DNA from: Pseudomonadota bacterium
Lineage (GTDB): Bacteria > Pseudomonadota > Alphaproteobacteria > Micavibrionales > UBA2020
Length of the DNA stretch: 64,000 nt
Direction of reading: 5' to 3'
Assembly (NCBI GenBank): GCA_021849295.1
Contig: JAJZTA010000003.1
Span: forward strand, 62,001-126,000
The translations under genes and the position numbers were made by a program. Under the pieces are notes generated by a model that saw only the letters and a program-made list of their open reading frames with translations, had not been told where the DNA came from and did no database searches. This document shows positions 46,053 through 56,717 of this stretch, one piece after another. The stretch's first letter is position 1; each line of letters starts with the position of its first letter.

Positions 46053-47048
46053 ATGACACACCCCGCAAAAAAAAATGTCGAGCCCGTTTTTGATTTCGAC
46101 GCCGAGGTGGCGCGGGTGTGGCGCGATTTTCCGCAGGTGAAAAACAAGGTCATCTTTTTCGACGCCTGCCATGATGCGCGCCTCGTCTATCCCGAAACGG
46201 GCGCGGAAAGGGAAGTCATAGAAAAATTTGTGAAAAGTTTCGATGCTAAACACATAATGAAATCCGCTTTTGACCGCTGGGGGGAGAAAAATTCTTTTTG
46301 CCAGCCGCTGGGCGCCGGCATGCGTCTGCTGTATATCCTGATGGAAAAGCACCCTTACGACAAAATTTCGCCGCGCGCGCCGCAGGCGCAGGAGACGGCG
46401 TTCGTTTTCGACCACGAGCTCGGCCATGCCATCATTCCCGGCGCGGACGTTCCGACCAACAGATCCGAGTGTTTCGCCGACGCCTATGCCACCATCCGCC
46501 ATTTGCAGCGCTTCGGGGCGGATTCGCCCACTATCGGCCATGTCGTGAACAACCGGTCCTTTGATCTTGTGTTCAGGGAGGACTGGTACGGGCGCTCGCA
46601 CTTTACCAGCGCCGTGACCGAGAAAATCCTCGCCCGCCGCCACAAGATCGACTGGAATAAGCTCTCGCCGCAGCGCACGGCGGATCTGGCGCGGAAGTTC
46701 GCGCTGGAGTATGAAATGGCCTCCGAAGCCCTGACCATGCTCGAAAAGGATTTCCAGCCGTTGCACAAAAAAGCCGAGAGCATCGCCAAAGGCGACACGA
46801 CGCCGCTGAAGGAACTCGCGGAAAAAGTCTTGTCCACGGAGTCGTCCGACGTCTTCAAATACGGGGCAAACGCGCTGGCGCTTTATGTCGATCAGCGCAC
46901 GGCGGATACGGTCCTGCAGGGCACCTATTGGAATAAAGTGCGTAAAAAACTGGTCAAAAGGAGCAAGGCTTTCAACCGTTATGGTGCGCCATCCCTCAGA
47001 AAAATGCTTATGAAAAAAATTTCCTCTCCATTTAGGGGGAAGATTTAA
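46053..47048 (+). CDS. HELGH metallopeptidase-like protein 3 (diverged)
   Basis: This 331-residue protein shares the central block with the two preceding proteins: FVFDHELGHAIIPGADVP (HELGH at 121-125), then RSECFADAYATIRHLQRFG (Glu139, Asp143). Outside this it is diverged: N-terminal FDFDAEVARVWRDFPQVKNK and VIFFDACHDARLVYPE, and a basic C-terminus (KLVKRSKAFNRYGAPSLRKM). It lies 9 bases after gene 2, so both are probably one transcript. No signal peptide. A possible alternative is a regulatory peptidase such as the ImmA type, but no DNA-binding domain is visible. Confidence 0.75.
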   Translation: MTHPAKKNVEPVFDFDAEVARVWRDFPQVKNKVIFFDACHDARLVYPETGAEREVIEKFVKSFDAKHIMKSAFDRWGEKNSFCQPLGAGMRLLYILMEKHPYDKISPRAPQAQETAFVFDHELGHAIIPGADVPTNRSECFADAYATIRHLQRFGADSPTIGHVVNNRSFDLVFREDWYGRSHFTSAVTEKILARRHKIDWNKLSPQRTADLARKFALEYEMASEALTMLEKDFQPLHKKAESIAKGDTTPLKELAEKVLSTESSDVFKYGANALALYVDQRTADTVLQGTYWNKVRKKLVKRSKAFNRYGAPSLRKMLMKKISSPFRGKI

Positions 47049-47066
47049 AAGCCCCGTTGTTATAGA

Positions 47067-47095
47067 CTCCTGAATCGGAAACTCGGTTTCAGGAG
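47067..47095 (+). promoter_or_regulatory. Hairpin that hides the ribosome binding site of the acyl-CoA dehydrogenase gene
   Basis: CTCCTGAA (47067-47074) pairs perfectly with TTCAGGAG (47088-47095). The second arm contains the AGGAG Shine-Dalgarno, 8 bases before the ATG at 47104. The stem could limit translation until opened. Confidence 0.45.
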
Positions 47096-47103
47096 CCCCC
47101 CAC

Positions 47104-48942
47104 ATGCCCAGCTACAAAGCCCCCCTCGATGATATGCGGTTCGTTTTGAACGAAGTGCTGGATGTAGCGCAATTGTCGCGCATTCCGGACTTCTCGCAGG
47201 TCGACAAGCCGACCATCAACCAGTTCCTCGAGGAAATCGCCAAGATGGCGGAAGACGTGCTGTTCCCGCTCAACGCCACGGGCGACCGCGAGGGCTGCGT
47301 CCACGACCGCGAAACCAAAGCCGTCAAAACGCCGACGGGCTTCAAAGATGCCTACAAGCAATTTTGCGAAGCGGGGCTGACCGGTTTCGCCTGCGATCCG
47401 AAATTCGGCGGCCTCGGCATGCCAATCGTTTTGAACACGGCCTTGAGCGAGATGTTCTGCTCGGCGAACCTTTCTTTCGGCATGTATCCGGGCCTGAGCC
47501 ACGGCGCCTACAACGCGCTGCACGAATACGGCACGGACGAGCAGAAGAACACCTACCTGCCCAAGCTGGTCTCCGGCGAATGGTCGGGGACGATGTGCCT
47601 GACCGAACCGCAATGCGGCACGGACTTGGGGCTTATCAAAACAAAAGCGGTGAAAAACGCCGACGGATCATACGCCATCAGCGGCACGAAGATTTTCATT
47701 TCCGCGGGCGAGCACGACCTGACGGAAAACATCTGCCACCTCGTGCTGGCGAAGATCGAGGCGCCGGACACGCCCGCCGGCATCAAGGGCATCAGCCTGT
47801 TCATCGTGCCGAAGCTTTTGCCCGAAGGCATGGCGCACAACAATGTCACTTGCGGCCGCATCGAAGAAAAAATGGGCATCCACGGCAATTCCACCTGCGA
47901 GATGAACTTCGACGGCGCGAAAGGCTGGCTCGTGGGCGAGCCGCATAAAGGCATGAAGGCGATGTTCGTGATGATGAACGAGGCGCGGCTCGGCGTCGGC
48001 CTGCAGGGCTTGGGCCTGAGCGAAGTCGCCTATCAGAACGGCCTCAATTACGCGCTCGAGCGCGTGCAAAGCCCGCCGATCGACCAGAAAGGCGAACATG
48101 TTTCCGTCACCATCATCAACCATCCGGACGTGCGGCGCGAGCTTTTGAGCATCAAGGCCGCCGTCGAAGGCGAGCGCATGCTGGCCTACTGGCTCTCGAT
48201 GCAACTCGACATCTCGCAAAAAGATCCTGACGAAGCCGCGCGCGCAAAGGCCAAGGCGTTCGTCGATCTGCTCACCCCCATCGTCAAGGCGCATTTCACC
48301 GACAACGCGGTGGAGAACACCAACTCGGCGATACAGGTCTTCGGCGGGCACGGCTATATCAAAGAACACGGCATGGAACAGTTCAACCGCGACGCGCGCA
48401 TCACCCGCCTTTACGAGGGCACCAACGGCATTCAGGGGCTCGACCTCATCGGCAGAAAGGTTTTGAAAGAGAATCTCCTGCCGGGTTATCTGCGTTTGCT
48501 GCTGCAAGACCTGATCGCGGCGAAAAAGAACGGCGTTTCCCTCTGCCTGCTCTGGCCCGTGGCGCGCAGAGCGTGGACGCTGCGCTGGATCGCAATGAAA
48601 TTGCGCCTGCGCGCGCTGTTCGGCACGCTGTTGCGGCGCATGGCTTTCATGCGCGACGCGGCGGGCATGTCGACCGACTATTGCAAGCTGATGAGCCTCG
48701 TCGTGATCGGTCACATGTGGGTGAAAATGGCGGATACGGCGACGCAAAAGCTCGCCGCCAATCCCGAAGGCGGTGTGCGGGACTTTTACGAGACAAAAAT
48801 CAAGACCGCGCGTTTTTACATGAAGAAGGTCATGCCGCAGGCGGCGGCCTACAGCGGGGCGATCGGCGGCGGCACAAAGGCGCTGATGGACATTCCCGCC
48901 GACAAGTTCGCCCATGCGCAAACGACGATTGGGGCTGAATGA
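47104..48942 (+). CDS. Acyl-CoA dehydrogenase (long form with C-terminal domain)
   Basis: This 612-residue FAD enzyme introduces the trans-2 double bond in acyl-CoA. Motifs: MCLTEPQCGTDLGLIKTKAV, YAISGTKIFISAGEHD, QVFGGHGYIKEHGMEQFNRD and RITRLYEGTNGIQGLDLIGR (with the family's C-terminal signature). It belongs to the roughly 600-residue forms that carry an extra C-terminal domain, found in fatty acid or methylmercaptopropionyl-CoA oxidation. The exact substrate is not decided. It overlaps the AsmA gene by 4 bases. Confidence 0.92.
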   Translation: MPSYKAPLDDMRFVLNEVLDVAQLSRIPDFSQVDKPTINQFLEEIAKMAEDVLFPLNATGDREGCVHDRETKAVKTPTGFKDAYKQFCEAGLTGFACDPKFGGLGMPIVLNTALSEMFCSANLSFGMYPGLSHGAYNALHEYGTDEQKNTYLPKLVSGEWSGTMCLTEPQCGTDLGLIKTKAVKNADGSYAISGTKIFISAGEHDLTENICHLVLAKIEAPDTPAGIKGISLFIVPKLLPEGMAHNNVTCGRIEEKMGIHGNSTCEMNFDGAKGWLVGEPHKGMKAMFVMMNEARLGVGLQGLGLSEVAYQNGLNYALERVQSPPIDQKGEHVSVTIINHPDVRRELLSIKAAVEGERMLAYWLSMQLDISQKDPDEAARAKAKAFVDLLTPIVKAHFTDNAVENTNSAIQVFGGHGYIKEHGMEQFNRDARITRLYEGTNGIQGLDLIGRKVLKENLLPGYLRLLLQDLIAAKKNGVSLCLLWPVARRAWTLRWIAMKLRLRALFGTLLRRMAFMRDAAGMSTDYCKLMSLVVIGHMWVKMADTATQKLAANPEGGVRDFYETKIKTARFYMKKVMPQAAAYSGAIGGGTKALMDIPADKFAHAQTTIGAE

Positions 48943-50936
48943 TGAAAAAATTACTCAAAGGACTCCTCTGGCTTTTCGTTGGCGTTATCGTCCTGAGCTT
49001 TGCCGCCGCGCTCGCGCTGCCGCATTTCGTGCCGATGTCGAAGGTCGAGGCTCTGGTCAAACAGAAAGTGCGCGAAGCGACGGGGCGCGACCTTGCGTTC
49101 AAGGGCGCGAAATTCGTCTTCTGGCCGGATGTCGGCGTGCGTCTCACCGATGTTTCGTTCAGCAACCCCGCCTGGGCGCGGCAGAAGAACATGGTCGCGC
49201 TGGGCGAGGCGGACGTCGCGCTGGCGGTGCAGCCGCTCTTGAACAAGCAGATCGTCGTCAAACGTTTCATCCTGAACGCGCCGGACATCGACCTTGAAGT
49301 TTCCAAAGACGGACAGAGAAACTGGGATTTCTCCAAGGTCGCTCCCGCCAAGCCGGCGGAGACGGCGCAGAAAAGCCAGCCGCAGGAAACCATCCCCGCA
49401 CAGGCGCAGCAGTTCAAGTTCCATTTCGGGCAGATGCGCATCGACAAGGGCAGGCTGGTTTTTACCGACATGCAGAAGGGGCAAACCGTGCGCCTTTCAG
49501 ATGTCGACGTGAATGTCAAATGGCCGGAGCCGGAAAGCCCGCTGCATATCGACGGCGCGCTGACCTATAAGGGCAAGCGCATCACTCTGGCGCTCGATCT
49601 CGACCGGCCGATGGACTTTCTCGCGCACAAGGAGAGCAACGGGCAGGCCAGCATGAAAGCCGATGATTTCAGCGTCAAGACGCACGGCGCCTATGCCGCG
49701 CAAGGCCTCTTCTTCAACGGTACGGTGGATGCGGATATGCCGGATCTCGCCTCCGTGTTGACGTGGATCCGCGGCGACGAGAAGAAGCTGCCCTTCCGCA
49801 CGATGGCCTTCAAGGGCGATGCGGGGCTGTCGGCAACGGGGCTGACCTTGCAAAAGGCGGCGCTGTCGCTGGACGACGTGCAGGCGAAGGGAGATGCGAG
49901 CGTGAGCTTCGCCAATAAGCCGGAAATCGTCGCGCGCCTGTCCCTGAACAAGCTCGATCTCGACCGTTTCACCGGCGGCAAAACCGCAAACGCGGCAAAC
50001 GGCGGCGCGGGAGAACAGGCCGCCGCGCAAAGAGGCTGGGATACGACGCCGCTCGATTTCTCGGGACTGAAGGCGGTCAATGCCGACCTGCGACTAGACA
50101 CGCAAGGCTTCACGCTGCGCGGCATCGCCGTCGGGCCTTCGGTGCTGACGGTGAAGCTGCAAAACGGCCTGTTGAAATTCTCCTCGTCCGACGCCACGCT
50201 GCTCGGCGGGCGTTTTTCGTCCGGTCTGGCGCTGGACGCCGCGCGCGCCGTGCCGGCGATGTCGTTCGCTTTCAATATGTCCGGCGTGGAGGCGCAGCCT
50301 ATTCTGGCGACCTTCGCGCACTTTAAAAAGCTGAGCGGCACGGCGACGGCGCACGTCGACGTGACGGCGTCGGGCGACAGCCAGAAGGCGGTGATCTCCA
50401 GCCTCGCGGGCAAGGGAGACTTCGACTTCAAAAACGGCGAGCTCAAGGGCATCGACATGGTCAGGATCGCCCAGTTGGTGCAGGCGCATTCCTCCAACAC
50501 GAGCGTGGGCGCGGGCACGACGAAGTTCGTCGACATGACTGGCACTTTCACGATATCCCGAGGCGTCGCCTCCAACAACGATCTGAAAGTCGAAGGCGCC
50601 GTGTTGCGTGCGACGGGGCACGGAACCATCGACCTGCCGCAAAAATACATCCGCTACCGCGTCACGCCCGTGCTGCTCGCGGGGCAGCAGACGGCGGCGG
50701 GGCAGGCGGGCGGCCAGCAGCAAAGCGCGTCCGGCCTCACCGTGCCGGTCAATATCAGCGGGCCGTTCGACCATATCAGGGTCATCCCCGATTTCGCAGC
50801 CGCCATCGGCGGGATTGTCGCCAATCCCTCGAACGCGCGGCAGACCATCAAAAACATCAGAAACAACTTCAAACAGAATCCCGTCGGCACGCTGGAAAAC
50901 CTGCTGGGCAACGGCGGGCTGTTCGGACGCCGCTAA
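48939..50936 (+). CDS. AsmA family envelope protein
   Basis: This 665-residue protein has an N-terminal membrane anchor (GLLWLFVGVIVLSFAAALAL), followed by the AsmA N-terminal region (KVREATGRDLAFKGAKFVFW, VGVRLTDVSFSNPAW) and a long repetitive beta structure. The C-terminal AsmA_2 region is visible in GKGDFDFKNGELKGIDMVRI and GHGTIDLPQKYIRYRVTPVL. AsmA-like proteins bridge or traffic lipids between inner and outer membranes. Start codon ATG at 48939 within the stop of the dehydrogenase gene. Function beyond family level is inferred. Confidence 0.9.
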   Translation: MMKKLLKGLLWLFVGVIVLSFAAALALPHFVPMSKVEALVKQKVREATGRDLAFKGAKFVFWPDVGVRLTDVSFSNPAWARQKNMVALGEADVALAVQPLLNKQIVVKRFILNAPDIDLEVSKDGQRNWDFSKVAPAKPAETAQKSQPQETIPAQAQQFKFHFGQMRIDKGRLVFTDMQKGQTVRLSDVDVNVKWPEPESPLHIDGALTYKGKRITLALDLDRPMDFLAHKESNGQASMKADDFSVKTHGAYAAQGLFFNGTVDADMPDLASVLTWIRGDEKKLPFRTMAFKGDAGLSATGLTLQKAALSLDDVQAKGDASVSFANKPEIVARLSLNKLDLDRFTGGKTANAANGGAGEQAAAQRGWDTTPLDFSGLKAVNADLRLDTQGFTLRGIAVGPSVLTVKLQNGLLKFSSSDATLLGGRFSSGLALDAARAVPAMSFAFNMSGVEAQPILATFAHFKKLSGTATAHVDVTASGDSQKAVISSLAGKGDFDFKNGELKGIDMVRIAQLVQAHSSNTSVGAGTTKFVDMTGTFTISRGVASNNDLKVEGAVLRATGHGTIDLPQKYIRYRVTPVLLAGQQTAAGQAGGQQQSASGLTVPVNISGPFDHIRVIPDFAAAIGGIVANPSNARQTIKNIRNNFKQNPVGTLENLLGNGGLFGRR

Positions 50937-50962
50937 CACTAAAACCAAAGGAAGACACAACG

Positions 50963-52270
<1,308 letters not shown>

Positions 52271-52319
52271 AAAATATTCAATAAAATCAATAAAATATAA
52301 TATGTTACGGAATTTTTAT

Positions 52320-52348
52320 TTGACAATTCCATAACCATTGATTATACA
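52320..52348 (+). promoter_or_regulatory. Promoter of the small secreted protein gene
   Basis: TTGACA (52320-52325), 17-base spacer, TATACA (52343-52348) in an AT-rich gap after purB; 47 bases before the ATG. A CTACGTATATGTAG inverted repeat follows at about 52357-52370. Confidence 0.7.
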
Positions 52349-52395
52349 TATTTCGCCTACGTATATGTAGCAATCAATCAATGGAGGACTGGAGA

Positions 52396-52662
52396 ATGAA
52401 AAACGTATCGAAATTGTGTGTGGCTTTCGCCCTCGTCGCGGCTTGCAGCGGAACGGCCATGGCGGCCGGAACTCCGTGCTTTACGGATCAAGCCAACAAC
52501 GTCAAGGTTTGCGCGACGGAAACCAAAGCCGGCGGCCCGCTCTTTACGGCTGAAAAGGCGCAAGTGACCAACCTCAAGACCGGCAAGACGACCAACCAAA
52601 AGGCCGTGATCGTGCTGAACAAGCAAGGTCAGGCGACGGGGTATATCCTCAAGGCGAACTAA
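52396..52662 (+). CDS. Small secreted protein of unknown function
   Basis: This 88-residue protein has signal peptide MKNVSKLCVAFALVAACSGT (cleavage near AMA-AG). The mature part of about 60 residues has two Cys (TPCFTDQANNVKVCATETKA), which could form one disulfide, and ends NKQGQATGYILKAN. The start at 52396 is preferred to 52381 because GGAGG at 52383-52387 then has proper spacing and the product begins with a normal signal. It has its own promoter and terminator. Confidence 0.8.
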   Translation: MKNVSKLCVAFALVAACSGTAMAAGTPCFTDQANNVKVCATETKAGGPLFTAEKAQVTNLKTGKTTNQKAVIVLNKQGQATGYILKAN

Positions 52663-52676
52663 GCCTTACTGACTTT

Positions 52677-52711
52677 AAAAAAAGCGTCGGCATAGGCCGG
52701 CGCTTTTTTTT
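52677..52711 (+). terminator. Intrinsic terminator
   Basis: A run of A, stem GCGTCGGC / GCCGGCGC with an ATAG loop, and a run of eight T: a rho-independent terminator for the small secreted protein gene, likely working in both directions. Confidence 0.93.
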
Positions 52712-52727
52712 ATGCTATCGTCCTTTT

Positions 52728-53444
52728 ATGCATGAATGGCAAGACGAAGGCATTGTTCTTTCCGTGCGCGGACACGGCGAAAACGGCGGCGTAGTATCGC
52801 TGCTGACGCGCGCTCACGGCCGCGCGATGGGATATATATTCGGCGCGACATCCTCCAAGATGCGCGGCGTGTTGGAGCCGGGAAATCTCGTTGCCGTGCG
52901 CTGGCAGGCGAAATCTTCCGAACAACTGGGCAATTTCACGCTGGAGCTGGAGAAAAGCGCGGCGGCCGACGTGATGGACGACCCGGTCAAGCTCACCGCC
53001 ATGCAGTCCGCTTGCATCCTCGCGGACAAGACGCTGCCGGAGCGCGAAAACCACCCCGGCGTATTCGAGGGCACCAAGGCGCTGATGGCGTCCTTCGCCA
53101 CCGACATCTGGGCGCCGACCTATATCTATTGGGAGATCGGGCTCTTGCGCGAACTCGGTTTCGGCCTTGATCTCTCGAAATGCGCCGCGACCGGCGCTGT
53201 GGATAACCTGATCTACGTCAGCCCGAAATCCGGCTGCGCGGTTTCCGCGGCGGCGGGCGAGGTTTACAAGGAACGGCTGCTCAGCCTGCCGGCGTTTTTG
53301 CGGGGAAGCGGGGATTTTGCCGCGCCCGACATCCTCGACGGGCTGAAACTGACGGGGCATTTCCTCCGCCACCGCGTTTTCGCTTTGTCGAACAGCGACT
53401 TGCCCGAGTCGCGCCTGCGGCTGGAAGAAAAATTTAGAGCCTAG
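52728..53444 (+). CDS. recO: DNA repair protein RecO
   Basis: This 238-residue protein has an OB-fold N-terminus ([20 protein letters not shown] then [20 protein letters not shown]), a helical middle and a C-terminal part with [20 protein letters not shown], the RecO pattern. RecO loads RecA on gapped DNA with RecR. It lies 33 bases before parC. Confidence 0.94.
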   Translation: MHEWQDEGIVLSVRGHGENGGVVSLLTRAHGRAMGYIFGATSSKMRGVLEPGNLVAVRWQAKSSEQLGNFTLELEKSAAADVMDDPVKLTAMQSACILADKTLPERENHPGVFEGTKALMASFATDIWAPTYIYWEIGLLRELGFGLDLSKCAATGAVDNLIYVSPKSGCAVSAAAGEVYKERLLSLPAFLRGSGDFAAPDILDGLKLTGHFLRHRVFALSNSDLPESRLRLEEKFRA

Positions 53445-53476
53445 TTTTTGGACGCAAAATGGGCTAAAAATCAACT

Positions 53477-55732
53477 ATGGCGAAGAAAAAAGACACCAAA
53501 ACCGCATTGGCGATGAACGTGCAGGATCGCGAGCTCGGCCCTGTCCTGAGCGAAAAATATCTCTCTTACGCGCTCTCGACGATCATGTCGCGCTCGCTGC
53601 CCGACGTGCGCGACGGCATGAAGCCCGTCCACCGCCGCGTGATTTACGCCATGATGCAGTTGTCTTTGAAGCCGGAAACCTCGCCGAAGAAATGTGCCCG
53701 CGTGGTCGGCGACGTCATCGGCAAGTTCCACCCGCACGGCGACCAGTCGGTTTACGACGCTCTGGTGCGTCTGGCTCAGGATTTCTCGGTGCGCTATCCG
53801 CTGGTCGACGGGCAGGGCAACTTCGGCAACATCGACGGCGACAACGCCGCCGCCATGCGATACACCGAAGCGCGCATGACGCAGGTGGCGCAACTGCTGC
53901 TCGAAGGCATTGACGACGACGCGGTGGATTTTCGCGCGACCTACGACGGTGAGACTTTGGAACCGGTCGTGTTTCCCGCCAACTTTCCGAACTTGCTCGC
54001 CAACGGATCGTCCGGCATCGCTGTCGGCATGGCGACCTCCATCCCGCCGCACAACGTGGCCGAGCTGTGCGACGCTTTGGAAGTGCTGATCGACAAGCCC
54101 GATTGCACGGTCAAAGACCTGCTGAAACACGTCAAGGGGCCGGATTTCCCGACCGGCGGCATTCTGGTCGAGGACCGCGCCGCGATCGTCGAGGCTTACG
54201 AAACGGGACGCGGCAGCTTCCGCATGCGCGCCAAATGGCACAAGGAAGAACTGAAGAACGGCAACTGGCAGATCGTCGTCACCGAAATTCCCTATCAGGT
54301 GGTGAAGTCCCGGCTGATCGAGAAGATCGCCGATTTGATCGTGACGAAAAAAATTCCGTTCCTCGACGACGTCACGGACGAATCCGCCGAGGATATCCGC
54401 ATTGTTCTGACGCCGAAGAACAAGAGCATCGAAGCCGAACTGCTGATGGAGCAGATTTTCCGCCAGACGGACCTCGAGAGCCGCTTCGGCCTCAACATGA
54501 ACGTGCTCGACGGCGGCACTGTGCCGCGCGTGATGAACCTGAAAGAGGTTTTGCAGGCCTTCGTCGATCACCGGCAGGAGGTTCTGGTGCGCCGCTCGAA
54601 GCACCGCCTTGCCCATATCGAGCACCGCCTCGAAGTTCTGGCGGGTTTGCTGATCGCCTATCTGAACATCGACGAAGTCATCAAGATCATCCGCGAGGAG
54701 GACGATCCCAAGGCGGAGATGATCAAAAAGTGGAAGCTGACGGACGTCCAGTGCGACGCGATCCTCAATATGCGTCTGCGCAGTTTGCGCAAGCTCGAGG
54801 AAATCGAGATCAAGACCGAGCACAAGGACCTGACCGCCGAGAAGGCCGATCTCGAGAAGCTGATCGCCAGCAAGTCGCGGCAGATGACGGCGATCAAGAA
54901 GCAGATCAAGGAACTTCACGAAGCCTTCGGCCTGAAAACTGCGCTCGGCGCGCGCCGCACCAAGATCGGCAAGGCCGTGGATACGGTGGATATTCCGGTC
55001 GACGCCTTTATCGAGAAAGAGCCGATCACCGTCATTTGCTCGGACAAGGGCTGGATTCGCGCGATGAAAGGCCACCTCGAGCCGGACAAGATCGCCTCCA
55101 TTTCCTACAAAGAAGGCGACGGCGCGAAATTCGCCTTCCACGCAGAGACGACCGACAAGCTTATCGCCTTTGCCACCAACGGCAAGTTCTATACCATCGG
55201 CGCGGACAAGCTCCCCCCCGGCCGCGGCTTCGGCGAGCCGGTGCGGCTGATGATCGACCTAGGCAACGAGGCGGATCTTATTACGCTCATGGTGCATGAG
55301 CCGGAGCGCAAGTTGCTGGTTGCCGCGGACGACGGGCGCGGCTTCATCGTGCCGGAGCAGGAGATTTTGTCGCAGACCAAGAACGGCAAGCAATGCCTGC
55401 TGGTCAAAAAAGACGCGGAAGCGCGGGTTTGCACGGCCGTCACGGGCGATCACGTCGCCGTCATCGGAAAAAACCGCAAGCTTTTGATCTTCAAGCTGGA
55501 CGAGATCCCCGAAATGTCGCGCGGCGTCGGCGTCATCCTGCAGCGCTACAAGGACGGGGGTCTTTCCGATGCCAAGACGTTCGTTCTCAAGGACGGTTTG
55601 AGCTGGCTGAGCGGCGGACGCGAGCGGGTCGAGAAAAAACTCAAGCCGTGGATCGGCCAGCGCGCGCAGGCGGGCATGCTGCCGCCCAACGGGTTTCCGC
55701 GCCAGCCGAAATTCGGCGGATCGTCTTCCTAA
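53477..55732 (+). CDS. parC: DNA topoisomerase IV subunit A
   Basis: This 751-residue type IIA topoisomerase subunit decatenates sister chromosomes with ParE. Motifs: [53 protein letters not shown] and the catalytic Tyr in [16 protein letters not shown]. The C-terminal part has the repeated beta-pinwheel strands ([14 protein letters not shown]) but no GyrA box, which supports ParC over GyrA. The ATG lacks a strong site. Convergent with motB. Confidence 0.95.
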   Translation: MAKKKDTKTALAMNVQDRELGPVLSEKYLSYALSTIMSRSLPDVRDGMKPVHRRVIYAMMQLSLKPETSPKKCARVVGDVIGKFHPHGDQSVYDALVRLAQDFSVRYPLVDGQGNFGNIDGDNAAAMRYTEARMTQVAQLLLEGIDDDAVDFRATYDGETLEPVVFPANFPNLLANGSSGIAVGMATSIPPHNVAELCDALEVLIDKPDCTVKDLLKHVKGPDFPTGGILVEDRAAIVEAYETGRGSFRMRAKWHKEELKNGNWQIVVTEIPYQVVKSRLIEKIADLIVTKKIPFLDDVTDESAEDIRIVLTPKNKSIEAELLMEQIFRQTDLESRFGLNMNVLDGGTVPRVMNLKEVLQAFVDHRQEVLVRRSKHRLAHIEHRLEVLAGLLIAYLNIDEVIKIIREEDDPKAEMIKKWKLTDVQCDAILNMRLRSLRKLEEIEIKTEHKDLTAEKADLEKLIASKSRQMTAIKKQIKELHEAFGLKTALGARRTKIGKAVDTVDIPVDAFIEKEPITVICSDKGWIRAMKGHLEPDKIASISYKEGDGAKFAFHAETTDKLIAFATNGKFYTIGADKLPPGRGFGEPVRLMIDLGNEADLITLMVHEPERKLLVAADDGRGFIVPEQEILSQTKNGKQCLLVKKDAEARVCTAVTGDHVAVIGKNRKLLIFKLDEIPEMSRGVGVILQRYKDGGLSDAKTFVLKDGLSWLSGGRERVEKKLKPWIGQRAQAGMLPPNGFPRQPKFGGSSS

Positions 55733-55735
55733 ACA

Positions 55736-56713
55736 TCACGGGAAATAAATAACGCCTTTTTCGCGCTTTCTCATCAACGGCGGCGGCGTGACCGGCATGC
55801 CCGCGGACAGCGCGCTGTTTTCCCTCGCGTTCTCCTGATCTTCCGCTTGCGTGATGGAGCGTTTGATGAGGATGAGCGAGATGCGGCGGTTGCGCGGGCT
55901 TGCCGGATAGGCGGCGATCAGCGGATTGTGGTCGGCGCGGCCTTCGACGTCGTGGATCTGCGACATGTCATAGCCGGCTTCCATCATGATGCGGCGGCTG
56001 GCATTGGCGCGGTCCGCCGAAAGTTCCCAGTTCGTATAGGTGGCGCCCTTGCCGTAGGGCGTCGAGTCCGTATGGCCGCGCACGGAGACCTTGTTGGGCA
56101 GCTCCTTGATGATGCCGGTGATCATGCTGAGAAGCTGCACGGTCTGCGGCAAGGGCTTGGCGCTGCCGCTCTTGAACATGGGCTTGCCGTTGGTGTCGAT
56201 GATCTGTATGCGCAGGCCCTCGGGCGTCATGTCGATGAGCAGGTTCTTGCTATAGGCCTTGAGCGTGGGCATGGCCTCTATCGATTTGCGGATGTCGTTC
56301 GCGATTTTTTTGAAGGCGACCTGGTCTTCGTTGTTGAGCCGCGCGGTCTTCTGCGGGCTGTTGGTCGCGTTTTCGGTGTTGCCTTGCGGGCTGTTCGGGG
56401 TGACGACGTTGTCGGACGTCTTCGCGCCGCGCGGCGAGAACGTCGTGCCGCCGAGCAGTCCGCCTGATCCGCTCTGGTTCTGCGCGATCAGCGGGTTGGT
56501 GGGCGAAAAGTAATCGGCGATTTTCTGTTTTTCCTTGTTGGTGGTGACGCTGAGCAGCCACAGCAGAAGGAAGAACGCCATCATGGCCGTCACGAAGTCG
56601 GCGTAGGCGACTTTCCACGAGCCGCCGTGGTGGCCGCCGCCGACGACCTTCTTCACGCGCCTGATGATGATCTCTTGCTTCTCGTCGCCGCCCTTTTTTT
56701 CTTTTTCCGCCAC
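55736..56713 (-). CDS. motB: Flagellar stator protein MotB
   Basis: This 325-residue protein has one membrane helix with the proton-channel Asp (YADFVTAMMAFFLLLWLLSV), a plug/linker region rich in Asn and Gly, and an OmpA-like peptidoglycan-binding domain (VRGHTDSTPYGKGATYTNWE, LSADRANASRRIMMEAGYDM, DHNPLIAAYPASPRNRRISL). The C-terminal 40 residues extend past the OmpA domain. It begins 4 bases after motA. Confidence 0.96.
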   Translation of the reverse strand: MAEKEKKGGDEKQEIIIRRVKKVVGGGHHGGSWKVAYADFVTAMMAFFLLLWLLSVTTNKEKQKIADYFSPTNPLIAQNQSGSGGLLGGTTFSPRGAKTSDNVVTPNSPQGNTENATNSPQKTARLNNEDQVAFKKIANDIRKSIEAMPTLKAYSKNLLIDMTPEGLRIQIIDTNGKPMFKSGSAKPLPQTVQLLSMITGIIKELPNKVSVRGHTDSTPYGKGATYTNWELSADRANASRRIMMEAGYDMSQIHDVEGRADHNPLIAAYPASPRNRRISLILIKRSITQAEDQENARENSALSAGMPVTPPPLMRKREKGVIYFP

Positions 56714-56717
56714 GGCG

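Larger units (their letters stand above)
44848..46121. repeat. Tandem duplication, unit 2
   Basis: Second copy: MaoC N-terminal remnant, promoter, second HELGH gene and the 5' end of the intact third HELGH gene. The order MaoC fragment - promoter - gene A - start of gene C is the same as in unit 1. Confidence 0.85.
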
